Program-made: the position numbers and the translations under genes | Notes under the pieces: generated by a model | What the model was told of the DNA's origin: nothing | The model's input: only the letters and a program-made list of their open reading frames with translations | Databases searched by the model: none | Part shown: piece by piece, positions 37,728 through 47,760 of the stretch | How the letters are laid out: each line of letters opens with the position of its first letter | Numbering within the stretch: position 1 is the stretch's first letter | Assembly (NCBI RefSeq): GCF_000733775.1 | Contig: NZ_JPOE01000002.1 | Coordinates: forward strand, 806,001-870,000 | Source: Thiomonas sp. FB-Cd | GTDB taxonomy: Bacteria > Pseudomonadota > Gammaproteobacteria > Burkholderiales > Burkholderiaceae_C | DNA length: 64,000 nt | Reading direction: 5' to 3'

Positions 37728-39727
37728 CGCACCACCACCATGAGCAACACCAGCAGGGTCATGAAGCTGTAGAGGAGGTAAATGGCGATGCGCCCCTGCT
37801 GAATGCGGCCAACCTGTTGCGCGAGCCACAAAACCGCATTGCCCAGAGGGGTGTACACCTGTGCCCAGAAGCGATCCACCACCGCCACGCGGTACCGCGG
37901 CGCGATGTCCGACGGCGCGGGCAACTCGACATGGGTCTGAAAGAACGGCTCAAACAAGCGCCGGATCGGCTGCCCGAACCCCTCCGCCGTATCCTGCATG
38001 CGTGCCGTTTGGTCGGGTGAGCCGCAATCCCATGGGTCGGCACGACGCGTGCGCCCGGTGTACAGGCGATGCGTGCCCCAGACCGTGATTGCAATCACCA
38101 GCAGGCCTGCCGCCAGCACCACGATGGGGTTGTAAGCGGCGCGCTGTGCTGACATGGGGACAAGCCAAGCCCAATTGCCGCTCTGCGCAAGCGCCTGCCC
38201 AAGCAGCGACACATTGACGTGATCAATCATCTGCAGCACGAGGCCCGGCAGGATCCCGAGCAGCACGCAACCTGCAGCCAGCCACACGAGGCCAAAGCGC
38301 TCCAGCCAGCCTGCGTCATGGGCGTGCTCCAACTGCGCCTCCCGGTGGTTGCCCAGAAAGATCACGCCGTAAAACTTCACCATCACGTACGCAGCCAGCG
38401 CGGCGGTCAGCACCAGCACGGCAGCTCCCAGCGGAATGAGCATGTTGAAAAATGGCTCAGGGATCCTCGGTGTGAAGAGAAAGGCTTGCAAGAGCAGCCA
38501 TTCGGCGACGAATCCGTTGAGTGGCGGCAGTCCCGCAATCGCCAGAGTGCCGACCAGAGCCGTCCAGCCCACCCAGGGCATGCGCCGGAGCAAGCCACCC
38601 AAATGTCCCAAACTGCGCTGGCGCGTGGCGTGCAGGACGGATCCCGTGGCGAGGAACAACAGGCTTTTGAAAAACGCATGGTTGAGCAGGTGGTACAGCA
38701 TGGCCGCCAAGGCCAGCGCTGCAAGCACGGGCATGCCCACGCCATGAAAGACAAGCGCCAGGCCCATGGCCGCAAAGGCGATGGCAATGTTCTCAATCGA
38801 CGAATAGGCCAGAAGCCGCTTCATATCGCTTTGCACCGCGGCGAACAAGACACCAAACAGCCCGCCGAACAGCCCCAGAACCAGCAGCGGAACGCCCCAC
38901 CACCACACCGGTGCGTGCAGGAGATCAAAGCTCACCCGCAGCAATCCGTACAGCGCAGTCTTGAGCATCACGCCGCTCATGAGCGCCGATACTGGAGAGG
39001 GGGCAGCCGGGTGCGCCTCGGGCAACCAGATATGCAGCGGCACCAAGCCCGCCTTGGCGCCAAAGCCAACGGTGGCCAGGCCAAAGGCCAAGCTAGACCA
39101 CGCAAGCGACAGATGGTCCAAGCGCATGGCCGCGAAAGTCAGGCCATTGCCACCGCCCTGCATCATCACGCCGAAACACAGGAGCAACGCAATCGCGCCA
39201 AGGTGGGCAAGCAGCAGGTAGGTGAACCCGGCGCTGCGAATCTCGGCAATGCGATGCTGGCTGACAACGAGGAAATACGAGGCAAGCGCCATCACCTCCC
39301 AGGCAACCATGAACGTATAGGCGTCAGCCGCCAGCATCACCATGCACATGGCAGCGAGAAAGACGTGATATTGCAGCCCCAGAAGCCCGGGAGCCGTGCC
39401 TTCACCGGAGCGAAAGTAGCCTGCGGCGAAAACGGAGATCCCCACGCTGGAGGCGCCAAGCAGAAATAAAAAGAAACCTGACAACGCGTCGAGCCGCAGA
39501 TGCATGGGCAGACCCGGCAGGCCCACGGGCAGAACCATGGACGTCGCCGGCATCAGCAGCGCCGCCAAGCCCACGCCAGCCATCAGTGCGCTGCCAACGG
39601 CGCCCAGCGGAAACAATCCGTGCGCGACCCAGCGCGTCGAGCGCGGCGCCAGCATGCCAGCCAGTCCGATCGTCACCCAAGCTGCGACCACGCCCAAGGC
39701 GGCAGGCAAAAGTCCGAGTGGATCCAT
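37724..39727 (-). CDS. Hydrogenase-4 component B-like antiporter subunit (NuoL-like)
   Basis: This large membrane subunit of the NuoL/HyfB family has about 16 hydrophobic segments and would take part in ion translocation. The ATG at 39727 (MDPLGLLPAALG) matches where HyfB proteins begin and gives 667 residues; an ATG at 39772 would add 15. Neither start has a clear ribosome-binding site. Landmarks are VMLAADAYTFMVAWEVMALASYFLV near residue 140, GAKAGLVPLHIWLPEAHPAAPSPVSALMSG near residue 220 and YSSIENIAIAF near residue 300. It is the first gene of the operon and is divergent from a small ribbon-helix-helix gene. Confidence 0.9.
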   Translation of the reverse strand: MDPLGLLPAALGVVAAWVTIGLAGMLAPRSTRWVAHGLFPLGAVGSALMAGVGLAALLMPATSMVLPVGLPGLPMHLRLDALSGFFLFLLGASSVGISVFAAGYFRSGEGTAPGLLGLQYHVFLAAMCMVMLAADAYTFMVAWEVMALASYFLVVSQHRIAEIRSAGFTYLLLAHLGAIALLLCFGVMMQGGGNGLTFAAMRLDHLSLAWSSLAFGLATVGFGAKAGLVPLHIWLPEAHPAAPSPVSALMSGVMLKTALYGLLRVSFDLLHAPVWWWGVPLLVLGLFGGLFGVLFAAVQSDMKRLLAYSSIENIAIAFAAMGLALVFHGVGMPVLAALALAAMLYHLLNHAFFKSLLFLATGSVLHATRQRSLGHLGGLLRRMPWVGWTALVGTLAIAGLPPLNGFVAEWLLLQAFLFTPRIPEPFFNMLIPLGAAVLVLTAALAAYVMVKFYGVIFLGNHREAQLEHAHDAGWLERFGLVWLAAGCVLLGILPGLVLQMIDHVNVSLLGQALAQSGNWAWLVPMSAQRAAYNPIVVLAAGLLVIAITVWGTHRLYTGRTRRADPWDCGSPDQTARMQDTAEGFGQPIRRLFEPFFQTHVELPAPSDIAPRYRVAVVDRFWAQVYTPLGNAVLWLAQQVGRIQQGRIAIYLLYSFMTLLVLLMVVVR

Positions 39728-39798
39728 GAGGGGGGGGCTTGCGTGAGGATCAAAATCACATACGATGTGCATGCAATGCTAATCCAAAATACCTTCAA
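39728..39798. promoter_or_regulatory. Divergent promoter region with palindrome, hyf-like operon and RHH gene
   Basis: These 71 bases must hold at least part of two divergent promoters. An 8-bp perfect palindrome, TGCATGCA, is at 39768-39775, next to related half-sites (GATGTGC, GCAATGC). Ribbon-helix-helix proteins often bind such short repeats, so this is a candidate operator. No promoter consensus is clear. Confidence 0.4.
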
Positions 39799-39990
39799 AT
39801 GGAACGACGGACCACACGATTGACGCTTTTGATCGACCCGCAGAAAAAAGCGGTGTTCGAGCATCTTTGCGCACGCGAAGATCAGACGCCGTCGCAAGTC
39901 GTGCGGCGTCTGATCCGTGACTACATCGAAGCGCAGCTCGGTCGCCCATTGAAGCCGGGCGAATCGGTGGACGACGCGCTCAAGCGCTGA
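39799..39990 (+). CDS. Small ribbon-helix-helix (CopG/Arc-like) protein
   Basis: The ATG at 39799 gives a 63-residue protein, MERRTTRLTLLIDPQKKAVF onward. The strand RTTRLTLLID followed by two helices (KKAVFEHLCARED and TPSQVVRRLIRDYIEAQL) is the ribbon-helix-helix DNA-binding layout. It is divergent from the hyf-like operon across 71 bases and is a good candidate to regulate that operon and itself. No toxin gene is adjacent, so an antitoxin role is less likely. An in-frame upstream start at 39739 would place extra residues before the DNA-binding strand and seems wrong. Confidence 0.75.
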   Translation: MERRTTRLTLLIDPQKKAVFEHLCAREDQTPSQVVRRLIRDYIEAQLGRPLKPGESVDDALKR

Positions 39991-40055
39991 GCAGGGGCTC
40001 AACCGCTGCCTTGGCAGGGCGCTGGGTGCGCCCGTTTCGTCGGACCCCGACGCGT

Positions 40056-41138
40056 TTAGGCCGCGAGGGGCGCGTTGTGCGCGAGTCGAGCGCGTTTCGC
40101 CTGCCGAAACAAATCAGCCGGGGGAAGGCCTCGCAAGGCCGGATCGCTGAGCACCTGGCGCCACAGCCGGGCGCCAGGTGCTCCTTTCCAGAGGTTAAGC
40201 ATGTGGCGCGTCACGGCAAATGGGGGAGTCCCCTTCCCGGCCATGCGCTCGGCGTAACCGAGCATTGCGTCCTCAACCTCATCAGGCGTTGCCCGTGGCG
40301 GTTGCACGCCGAAGTACAGCGCATCCCAACTTGCCAGCCACCAAGGGCGCTGATACGCCTCGCGGCCGATCATGACGCCATCGACATGGCGAAGGTGCTC
40401 CGCCACCTGCGAATCGGTCTTCACCCCGCCATTGATCACGATGGTCAGATGGGGGAACTCGCGCTTGAGTCGATACACGAACTCGTGCCGCAGGGGCGGG
40501 ATCTCGCGGTTGTCTTTCGGACTCAAGCCTTGGAGCCAGGCGTTGCGCGCGTGGACGATGAACACTGAACAGCCGGCTTCGGCCACGGTGCCCACGAAAT
40601 CCTGCACGAACCCAAAGCTTTCCACTTGGTCGATGCCGATGCGGTGCTTGACGGTGATCGGCAATGCGTCGCCCACAGCGTCGCGCATCGCCGCTACGCC
40701 GTCCCGGACCAACGCCGGCTCAGCCATCAGGCAGGCGCCAAAGGCACCCCGCTGCACCCTCTCGCTGGGGCATCCGCAGTTCAGATTCACCTCGGCATAG
40801 CCCCACCGGTGCGCCAGGGTGGCGCAAGCGGCGAGGTCCGCGGGTTCACTGCCGCCCAGCTGCAAGGCTAGAGGCTGCTCCTCGGCACTGAAATCCAGAT
40901 GCCGGGATTGATCGCCATGCAACAGCGCGCCCGTGGTCACCATCTCGGTGTACAGGCGCGCGTGGCGGCTCAGCTGCCGATGGAAATAGCGGCAATGGCG
41001 ATCGGTCCAGTCGAGCATTGGGGCCACCGCCAGCGTCCAGGCACTGGATGGACCAGGAAGCGGCCGATCGTTCGTCGCCTGGTGCGGGCGCGCCGGTGAT
41101 GCACTGCTGGATGCCAGGGAAATGTTGGGCGTTTGCAT
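40056..41138 (-). CDS. dusA: tRNA dihydrouridine synthase A
   Basis: DusA is an FMN-dependent enzyme that reduces uridines 20 and 20a in the tRNA D-loop. The ATG at 41138 gives 360 residues; the open frame reaches further upstream through a repeat-rich leader with no family similarity. The barrel starts with AVAPMLDWTDRHCRYFHR. The catalytic cysteine is in LNCGCPSERVQRGAFGACLM near residue 120. Conserved VKHRIGID, NDNREIPPL-like KDNREIPPL and INGGVKT segments follow. A perfect 14-bp inverted repeat lies within its 3' coding part (40149-40183). The 32 or so residues before the barrel are variable. Confidence 0.93.
   Translation of the reverse strand: MQTPNISLASSSASPARPHQATNDRPLPGPSSAWTLAVAPMLDWTDRHCRYFHRQLSRHARLYTEMVTTGALLHGDQSRHLDFSAEEQPLALQLGGSEPADLAACATLAHRWGYAEVNLNCGCPSERVQRGAFGACLMAEPALVRDGVAAMRDAVGDALPITVKHRIGIDQVESFGFVQDFVGTVAEAGCSVFIVHARNAWLQGLSPKDNREIPPLRHEFVYRLKREFPHLTIVINGGVKTDSQVAEHLRHVDGVMIGREAYQRPWWLASWDALYFGVQPPRATPDEVEDAMLGYAERMAGKGTPPFAVTRHMLNLWKGAPGARLWRQVLSDPALRGLPPADLFRQAKRARLAHNAPLAA
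40149..40183. repeat. Perfect 14-bp inverted repeat inside dusA
   Basis: GAGCACCTGGCGCC (40149-40162) pairs perfectly with 40170-40183 across a 7-base loop. It lies within the dusA coding sequence, about 100 bases before the stop. There is no T-run on the minus strand after it. Confidence 0.7.
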
Positions 41139-41450
41139 GAATGAGTACGGTGTGGCTGCCGCGAGTACGGTGTGGCTGCCGCGCACACCGCAGCGGCGGT
41201 GTGCGGGTGCCACACGGGTGTTCGATCCCGACATTTTCGCTTGCCGTGGCAAAGGCAGCAGCGTGGTGCCCATCCTGTGGGCGACGCCTGAACCTGACGG
41301 GGTGGCTGCGCAGCGATGGACCGCCCGGCCACAGGACAGGGCTTTTCGCGGCATTCCGGGTTTTGTTGATGTAACGCAATCCGATCAAACGTTTCGTAGT
41401 GTAACCTTCAATAGTTAATAGCCGGTATCTTTTACCCATAGGAGTTTGTC
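41139..41450. other. Repeat-bearing intergenic region between dusA and the repeat-protein gene
   Basis: This 312-base gap separates divergent genes. It holds two exact copies of a 20-bp unit (GAGTACGGTGTGGCTGCCGC at 41143-41162 and 41163-41182). These are followed by a perfect 10-bp hairpin (41182-41191 with 41196-41205). The final 80 bases are AT-richer and should contain the promoter of the plus-strand gene, whose AGGAG lies 6 bases before its ATG. No further gene is seen. Confidence 0.6.
41143..41182. repeat. Tandem 20-bp direct repeat (two copies)
   Basis: Two adjacent identical 20-bp units begin 5 bases upstream of the dusA start codon, in its leader. A perfect 10-bp hairpin follows directly. 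Confidence 0.8.
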
Positions 41451-41825
41451 ATGAAATCCTCGTCTTTGCGTAGAAGTCTTGTTCTTTCAGCCTGCGCGTT
41501 GCTTGTTGGCTCAGCCTTTGCTGCCGGTGGTGGAGCAGGCGGAGGTGGCATGGGTGGCGGCATGGGTGGCGGGATGGGTGGCGGGATGGGTGGCGGATAT
41601 GGCGGGGGGATGGGCGCTGGTCCACAAGGCCAGAACCAGAACCAGAACCAGAATCAGATTCAGAACCAGAATCAAAACCAAAACCAGTACCAGAATCGGA
41701 ACCAAAACCAAAACCAAAACCAAAACCAAAACCAAAACCAGACACCGGACCAGACACGCGACCAGACACGTGACCAGACACGCGACCAGACACGCGACCA
41801 GACCCAGGATCAATTGCAGAAATAG
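41451..41825 (+). CDS. Exported low-complexity Gly/Met, Gln/Asn and Asp-Gln-Thr-Arg repeat protein
   Basis: The ATG has AGGAG 6 bases upstream, and the 124-residue product has three repeat zones after a signal peptide (MKSSSLRRSLVLSACALLVG through SAFA, cleavage likely after A24). Residues 25-58 are Gly-rich with repeated GGGM units. Residues 60-97 are nearly pure alternating Gln-Asn. Residues 100-120 are DQTR repeats ending in KTE-free DQLQK. A lipobox-like LSAC at residues 12-15 makes lipoprotein export possible but less likely. There is no globular domain. Good signals for translation and export argue that it is a real gene. The function is unknown. The methionines and the RND metal-type efflux operon 179 bases downstream raise metal binding as one idea; the QN tract could also form amyloid-like assemblies. 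Confidence 0.75.
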   Translation: MKSSSLRRSLVLSACALLVGSAFAAGGGAGGGGMGGGMGGGMGGGMGGGYGGGMGAGPQGQNQNQNQNQIQNQNQNQNQYQNRNQNQNQNQNQNQNQTPDQTRDQTRDQTRDQTRDQTQDQLQK

Positions 41826-41834
41826 GATCAATTG
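41806..41834. repeat. 11-bp direct repeat around the stop of the repeat protein
   Basis: AGGATCAATTG occurs at 41806-41816 and again at 41824-41834, spanning the stop codon. It contains the palindrome CAATTG. It may reflect slippage or duplication at the end of the gene. Confidence 0.5.
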
Positions 41835-42003
41835 ATGCGAGGCGTCGGGATCAGAGCGAGCTGGTCGAGGGTGTCGCAACGCGGCTAGTCCGCAGACGCT
41901 GCGATCAGTTCGCCACGTTGAACCCGGAGACCATTGGCGGGTGGGGTGCGCTTCTCCAGGCGCTTCGCCGTCCATTCGCACCAACCAATCATGGAGAGCG
42001 GCC

Positions 42004-43163
<1,160 letters not shown>

Positions 43164-43167
<4 letters not shown>

Positions 43168-46100
43168 TTCTGCACACGCTCACCCAGGCAGCCCTGCGCC
43201 AACGGCTCATTGCCATTGGCGCCATGCTGGCGCTAGTCATTGGCGGAATCATTGCATGGCGATCGTTGCCTGTGGACGCCTTCCCCGATGTGTCCTCGCC
43301 GCAGGTGAAGGTCATCATGAAGGCGCCGGGCATGACCCCCGAGGAGGTGGAAACCCGCATCGTGCTGCCTATTGAGCAGGAAATGCTGGGCATTGCAGGC
43401 AAACGCATGGTGCGCTCCATTTCAAAATACGGGATCGCCGACATCACGGTGGACTTCAACGAGGGAACCGACGTGTACTGGGCGCGCCAACAAGTTGCTG
43501 AGGCGCTCGCCAATGCACGGGGCGAGCTTCCCGTCTCGGCACAAGGCGGTCTCGCGCCAATCACCACGCCGCTGTCCGATCTTTACATGTTCACCATTCA
43601 GGGCAATGCCACCCTCGAGCAAAAGCGCAGCACCCTGCAATGGGTCATCCGCCCTGCCCTGCGGACGGTTCCCGGCGTCGCGGATGTGAACATGCTTGGT
43701 GGCGATGTGCGCGTCTTCGAGGTCCAGCCGGAATTGGCCAAGCTTGCGGCATGGGGCCTCTCGCTCAGCCAACTGCGCATGGCACTTTCGTCAAACAACG
43801 GCAATGACGGCGCTGGACGTCTCGATGAAGGCGAGGAAACACGCATCGTGCGTGTCCAGGGCGCCTTTGCCAATGCAGAGGACATCCGCAACACGGTCAT
43901 TGCCACCGTGCGCGGCACACCGGTTCGCGTCGCCGACGTGGCGCAGGTCGACATCGCAAGAAGCACGCCTTACGGTATCGTCACCTCGGACGGCACGGGT
44001 GAGACCGTCGAGGGAATCGTGCTCGGTTTACGCGGTGCCAACGCGTCGCAAGTCATCGCGGGAGTGAAGGCGCGCTTGGCCGATCTCGAGCCCAGGCTGC
44101 CCCAGAACATGAAATTGCGTGTCTTCTACGATCGCAGCCAGCTCGTGGAGCGTGCCGTGGGCACGGTGATGCGCGCGCTGATGGAAGCCGTTGTGCTGGT
44201 GGTGGTGATGCTCCTGGCTTTTCTCGGCAACTGGCGTGCCGCACTCGTGGTGGCCATCACCCTGCCGCTTTCAGCCCTGGCTACCTTTTTGCTCATGCGC
44301 GTGGCTGGCCTCTCCGCCAATTTGATGAGTCTGGGGGGATTGGCCATCGCGCTGGGCATGCTGGTCGATGCGGCCGTGGTCGTGGTCGAGAATCTGGTGA
44401 ACCACATGAGCCATGATCCCCAACGCGCAGTGGACCCCGACCCCGGCTCGGCCACCAGCGATCGCCTCACCCGCATTCTGCGCGGCGTGAGCGAAGTGGC
44501 AGGCCCGGTGCTCTCGGGCGTGGCCATCATTGCCATCGTTTTCCTGCCGCTGCTTTCCCTCGAGGGCTTGGAGGGCAAGCTGTTTCGCCCTGTTGCATTG
44601 ACCATCGTGTTCGCCTTGGGCGCCTCGCTGCTCATCGCCCTGACCATCGTGCCGGTGATGGCCTCGCTGCTCCTCAAGACAATGCCTCACCGCGACCCGT
44701 GGCTCGTGCGCCAACTCTCGGCCGGGTACCGCTGGTTGCTGCAGTGGAGCTTTGCCCATAGCCGCATCGTGGTAGCGGTTGCGCTCGCATCCTTGCTGGC
44801 CGCAGGATTTGCCTATACGCGGGTGGGCAAGGCGTTCATGCCGACCCTTGACGAGGGCGACCTGATCGTGCAGTTGCAAAAGCTCCCGTCAGTGAGCCTT
44901 GGCGCGACCGCCGCGCTGGATCTGCGGGTGGAACGCGCCGTGCTCAAGACGGTTCCCGAGGTCAAGTCCATTGTGGCACGCAGTGGCTCGGACGACCTCG
45001 GGCTCGACCCGATGGGCTTGAACGAAACCGACATGTTCCTCGTGCTCAAACCTGCCGCCGAATGGCGAGGCAACAAGGACTCTGTGGTCGCGTCCATCCG
45101 AAAGGTCCTGGAGAACTTTCCCGGCTTGGATTACAGCTTCACCCAGCCCATCGAGATGCGCGTGTCGGAGATGCTCACCGGCTCCCGCGGCGACCTCGTG
45201 GTGAAGATCTTTGGTCCGGACATCGGGCAGCTCGGCCAGTTGGCGCAAGAAGTGGCGCAAGTCCTGCGCGGCCTGCCCGGAGCGCAGGAGGTTCTGGCCG
45301 CGCGACCCGAGGGGGTCCAGTACCTGACCGTGCGGATCAATCGCCTCGCTGCGGGCCGGGCAGGATTCGACATCGACACCCTGCAGCAGGACCTGCGCGC
45401 CTTGGTCGAGGGTCAGCCCGTGGGTACCGTGCTCCAGGGCATACGCCGCACCCCGGTGTTGCTGCGCGGCAACCCCGATCTGCGCCGAAACCCGCAGACA
45501 TTCGCGAGTGCGATGCTCACGGCGTCAGACGGCACGAGCTTGCCGCTGTCCCACTTGGCACAATTGGTGTCGACGGCTGGACCCGTATTGGTGACCCATG
45601 AGGACGGCAGCCGCTTTGCGGCGGTTCAGGCCAATGTGAGCGGACGCGATCTGGTGAGCTATGTGGACGATGCCAAGCGCGCCGTGGCCGAGAAAATCAA
45701 GCTGCCCGAAGGTGTGCGCCTGCAGTGGGGCGGCCAGTTCGAGAACCAGCAACGCGCGGCCGCCCGCCTGGGCCTGGTCGTGCCCCTGGCGTTGGCGCTC
45801 ATTTTCGTCCTGCTGATGACGACCTTCGGTTCGGTACGCCAATCCGTGCTGGTGTTTGCCAACATCCCCTTCGCGTTGGTCGGTGGCATTTTGGCGCTGT
45901 GGGCAAGTGGTCAATATCTGTCGGTGCCGGCCTCGGTTGGCTTCATCGCGTTGCTGGGCATTGCCGTGCTTAACGGCGTCGTGCTGGTCAGCCACTTCAA
46001 TGAATTGATGCAGCGCGGTGTGCCATTGGCTCAGGCCGTGCACGACGGCGCGATCCGGCGCCTGCGCCCCGTGATGATGACGGCGTGCATCACCGGCCTT

Positions 46101-46289
46101 GGCCTCGTTCCGCTGCTTTCGGCCACGGGGCCGGGCTCGGAAATCCAAAAGCCTCTTGCCATTGTCGTGGTCGGGGGCCTTGTGAGCTCCACAGCCTTGA
46201 CCCTCGTCCTCTTGCCGCTTCTTTTCGCACGCTTTGGTCTGCCGCGCCGCGCACGCGAGGCTGAAGCCCACCCAGCGGAGAATGCCTGA
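43164..46289 (+). CDS. RND efflux permease, heavy-metal (CzcA/CusA) type
   Basis: This is a proton-driven inner membrane pump of the HME-RND family with 1041 residues and 12 membrane segments. The start is GTG at 43164, overlapping the adaptor stop. HME landmarks are LPVDAFPDVSSPQVKV near residue 32 and YGIADITVDFNEGTDVYWARQQV near residue 90. In transmembrane helix 4 the sequence LGGLAIALGMLVDAAVVVVEN keeps Asp and Glu but has Ala where CzcA has DFG, which resembles CusA-type pumps. The C-terminal half has LQWGGQFENQQRA and FIALLGIAVLNGVVLVSHF. Substrate ions cannot be fixed from sequence; Cu/Ag or divalent metals are both possible. Confidence 0.92.
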
Positions 46290-47728
46290 TGCGCCCGATG
46301 CGCTCTGTCCTAGCCAGCGGCTTGCTCGCCGTGGCCGTTGCATGGGTCTGCGTGCCAACTTTGGCGCAATCCGCTCCAGGCCAGCAGCAAGCGCCTACTC
46401 AGGCTCCCCCGGCCGCGGCCGCCCTGCAACCCGGTCTTGCAGGGCGTGAGTCCCTTGTATCCCTGGCGGCTCTTCCCGATCCCTCGCTGCCGCAGCCACA
46501 GGTGCTTGACGCGCTGCTGAGCGACGCACCCATGCTGCGCGAGGCCCAGTCCTTGAAAGAGGCTGCCGCACAAAACGGGCAGGTGCTGCGCTCGGGCACG
46601 CAAGAGTTCACCGGCCAGGCGCAGGTGCAGCAGCGCCGCATCGACACGGCGCCCGACGCGGGAACCTACGCGGAGTGGCAACTGCTTCTCAGTCGGCCAA
46701 TCCGGCTGCCATCGCAAACACAAGCCGACGTTCGCATGGCCGGCGCTCTCACCCATGCGGCGGATGCCACGTTGATCGATGTCCGCCAAACGCTGCTGCA
46801 AGGCGCGCTCACCGCCTGGTTCCAGGCGCAACTGACCCAGGCCGATGTGGTGCTCGTCAAGGACAACCTCGCGCTGCTGCATGCGCAGGTCCAGGCACTG
46901 CACCGCCGCAACGCTTTGGGGGACGCCAGTGTGCTGGAGTTGGAGCAACTGCAGGCCGAGGAGGCGCGGGCCCAGTCTGCGCTGGTGCTCGCTCAGGGAC
47001 TCGCCGAGAGTACGCGCAACGCATTGACAACCCGCTATCCGGCATTTGCCGACGACTCGCAACTCGTCGGGCAACCCGGCAGTGCCGCGCAACTGAGTCT
47101 GCCAGCGCTTCCTGTCGATGCCCTGCGCACACTCGTTGAGCAGCACAGCGCAAGACTGGCGCAAGATCGTGCTCGGCTGCAAGAGGCGCAGGCTGCAGCC
47201 GAACAGGCGCACGCTGCCCGCACCCCGCAGCCCACGGTTGGCGCCTATCTCGGCTCGGACCGCGGAGGGCGCGAGCACATCGTGGGCCTCCAGTTTTCCA
47301 TGCCGTTCGGCGGTGCGGCGCGGGTGGCGCGCGAGCGAAGCGCGTTGGCCGAGGTCGACGCGGCCCAGTGGCGGCTGCAGGATGCGCGGGCACAAACGCT
47401 TGCAGCTTTCGCAAGGCTGTATGCCCTTGCACGATCGCAAGCCAGCGGTGCGCTGGCGTTGGCGCGTGCCTCGCAGGTTCAGAACCAGGCCAGTGCGCGC
47501 ATGCTGCGCGCCTACCAGCTGGGCGAGGCGGGCGTCTCCGATTGGCTTGTCGCGCGGCGCAGCGCTTTGGACGCCGTGCGCCAGGCACTGCAGGCGCGTT
47601 TCGACGCAGCCGAATCGGCCGCATCGCTGCGGCTTCAAGCGGGATTGCTGCTCAATCGGGCGGACGTTGCAAACGAGCCGCCGCGCGCGGCCGCCGTTCC
47701 CGCGTCCGAACCTGATCGCCAAAAATAA
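46289..47728 (+). CDS. TolC-family outer membrane efflux channel
   Basis: This completes the tripartite pump as its outer membrane factor. The 479-residue protein has a signal peptide (MRPMRSVLASGLLAVAVAWV, ending near TLAQ), a Gln/Ala/Pro-rich linker and then two helical repeats of the TolC type (residues about 70-260 and 275-460). The final repeat holds ARMLRAYQLGEAGVSDWLVARRSALDAVRQAL, a typical CzcC-like segment. The start overlaps the pump stop by one base (TGATG). It is convergent with the MFS gene; no regulator of the efflux operon is adjacent. Confidence 0.9.
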   Translation: MRPMRSVLASGLLAVAVAWVCVPTLAQSAPGQQQAPTQAPPAAAALQPGLAGRESLVSLAALPDPSLPQPQVLDALLSDAPMLREAQSLKEAAAQNGQVLRSGTQEFTGQAQVQQRRIDTAPDAGTYAEWQLLLSRPIRLPSQTQADVRMAGALTHAADATLIDVRQTLLQGALTAWFQAQLTQADVVLVKDNLALLHAQVQALHRRNALGDASVLELEQLQAEEARAQSALVLAQGLAESTRNALTTRYPAFADDSQLVGQPGSAAQLSLPALPVDALRTLVEQHSARLAQDRARLQEAQAAAEQAHAARTPQPTVGAYLGSDRGGREHIVGLQFSMPFGGAARVARERSALAEVDAAQWRLQDARAQTLAAFARLYALARSQASGALALARASQVQNQASARMLRAYQLGEAGVSDWLVARRSALDAVRQALQARFDAAESAASLRLQAGLLLNRADVANEPPRAAAVPASEPDRQK

Positions 47729-47760
47729 GCGGGTCATGCCCTGCCGCATGGGTGCTGCAT

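Noticed and set aside
38219..39469. 416-codon plus-strand open frame rich in His and Gln
   Set aside because: Antisense to the HyfB-like membrane protein; hydrophobic codons read backwards give His/Gln-rich shadows.
39799..39990. Antitoxin of a toxin-antitoxin pair
   Set aside because: No small toxin gene is adjacent on either side; dusA follows in the opposite direction.
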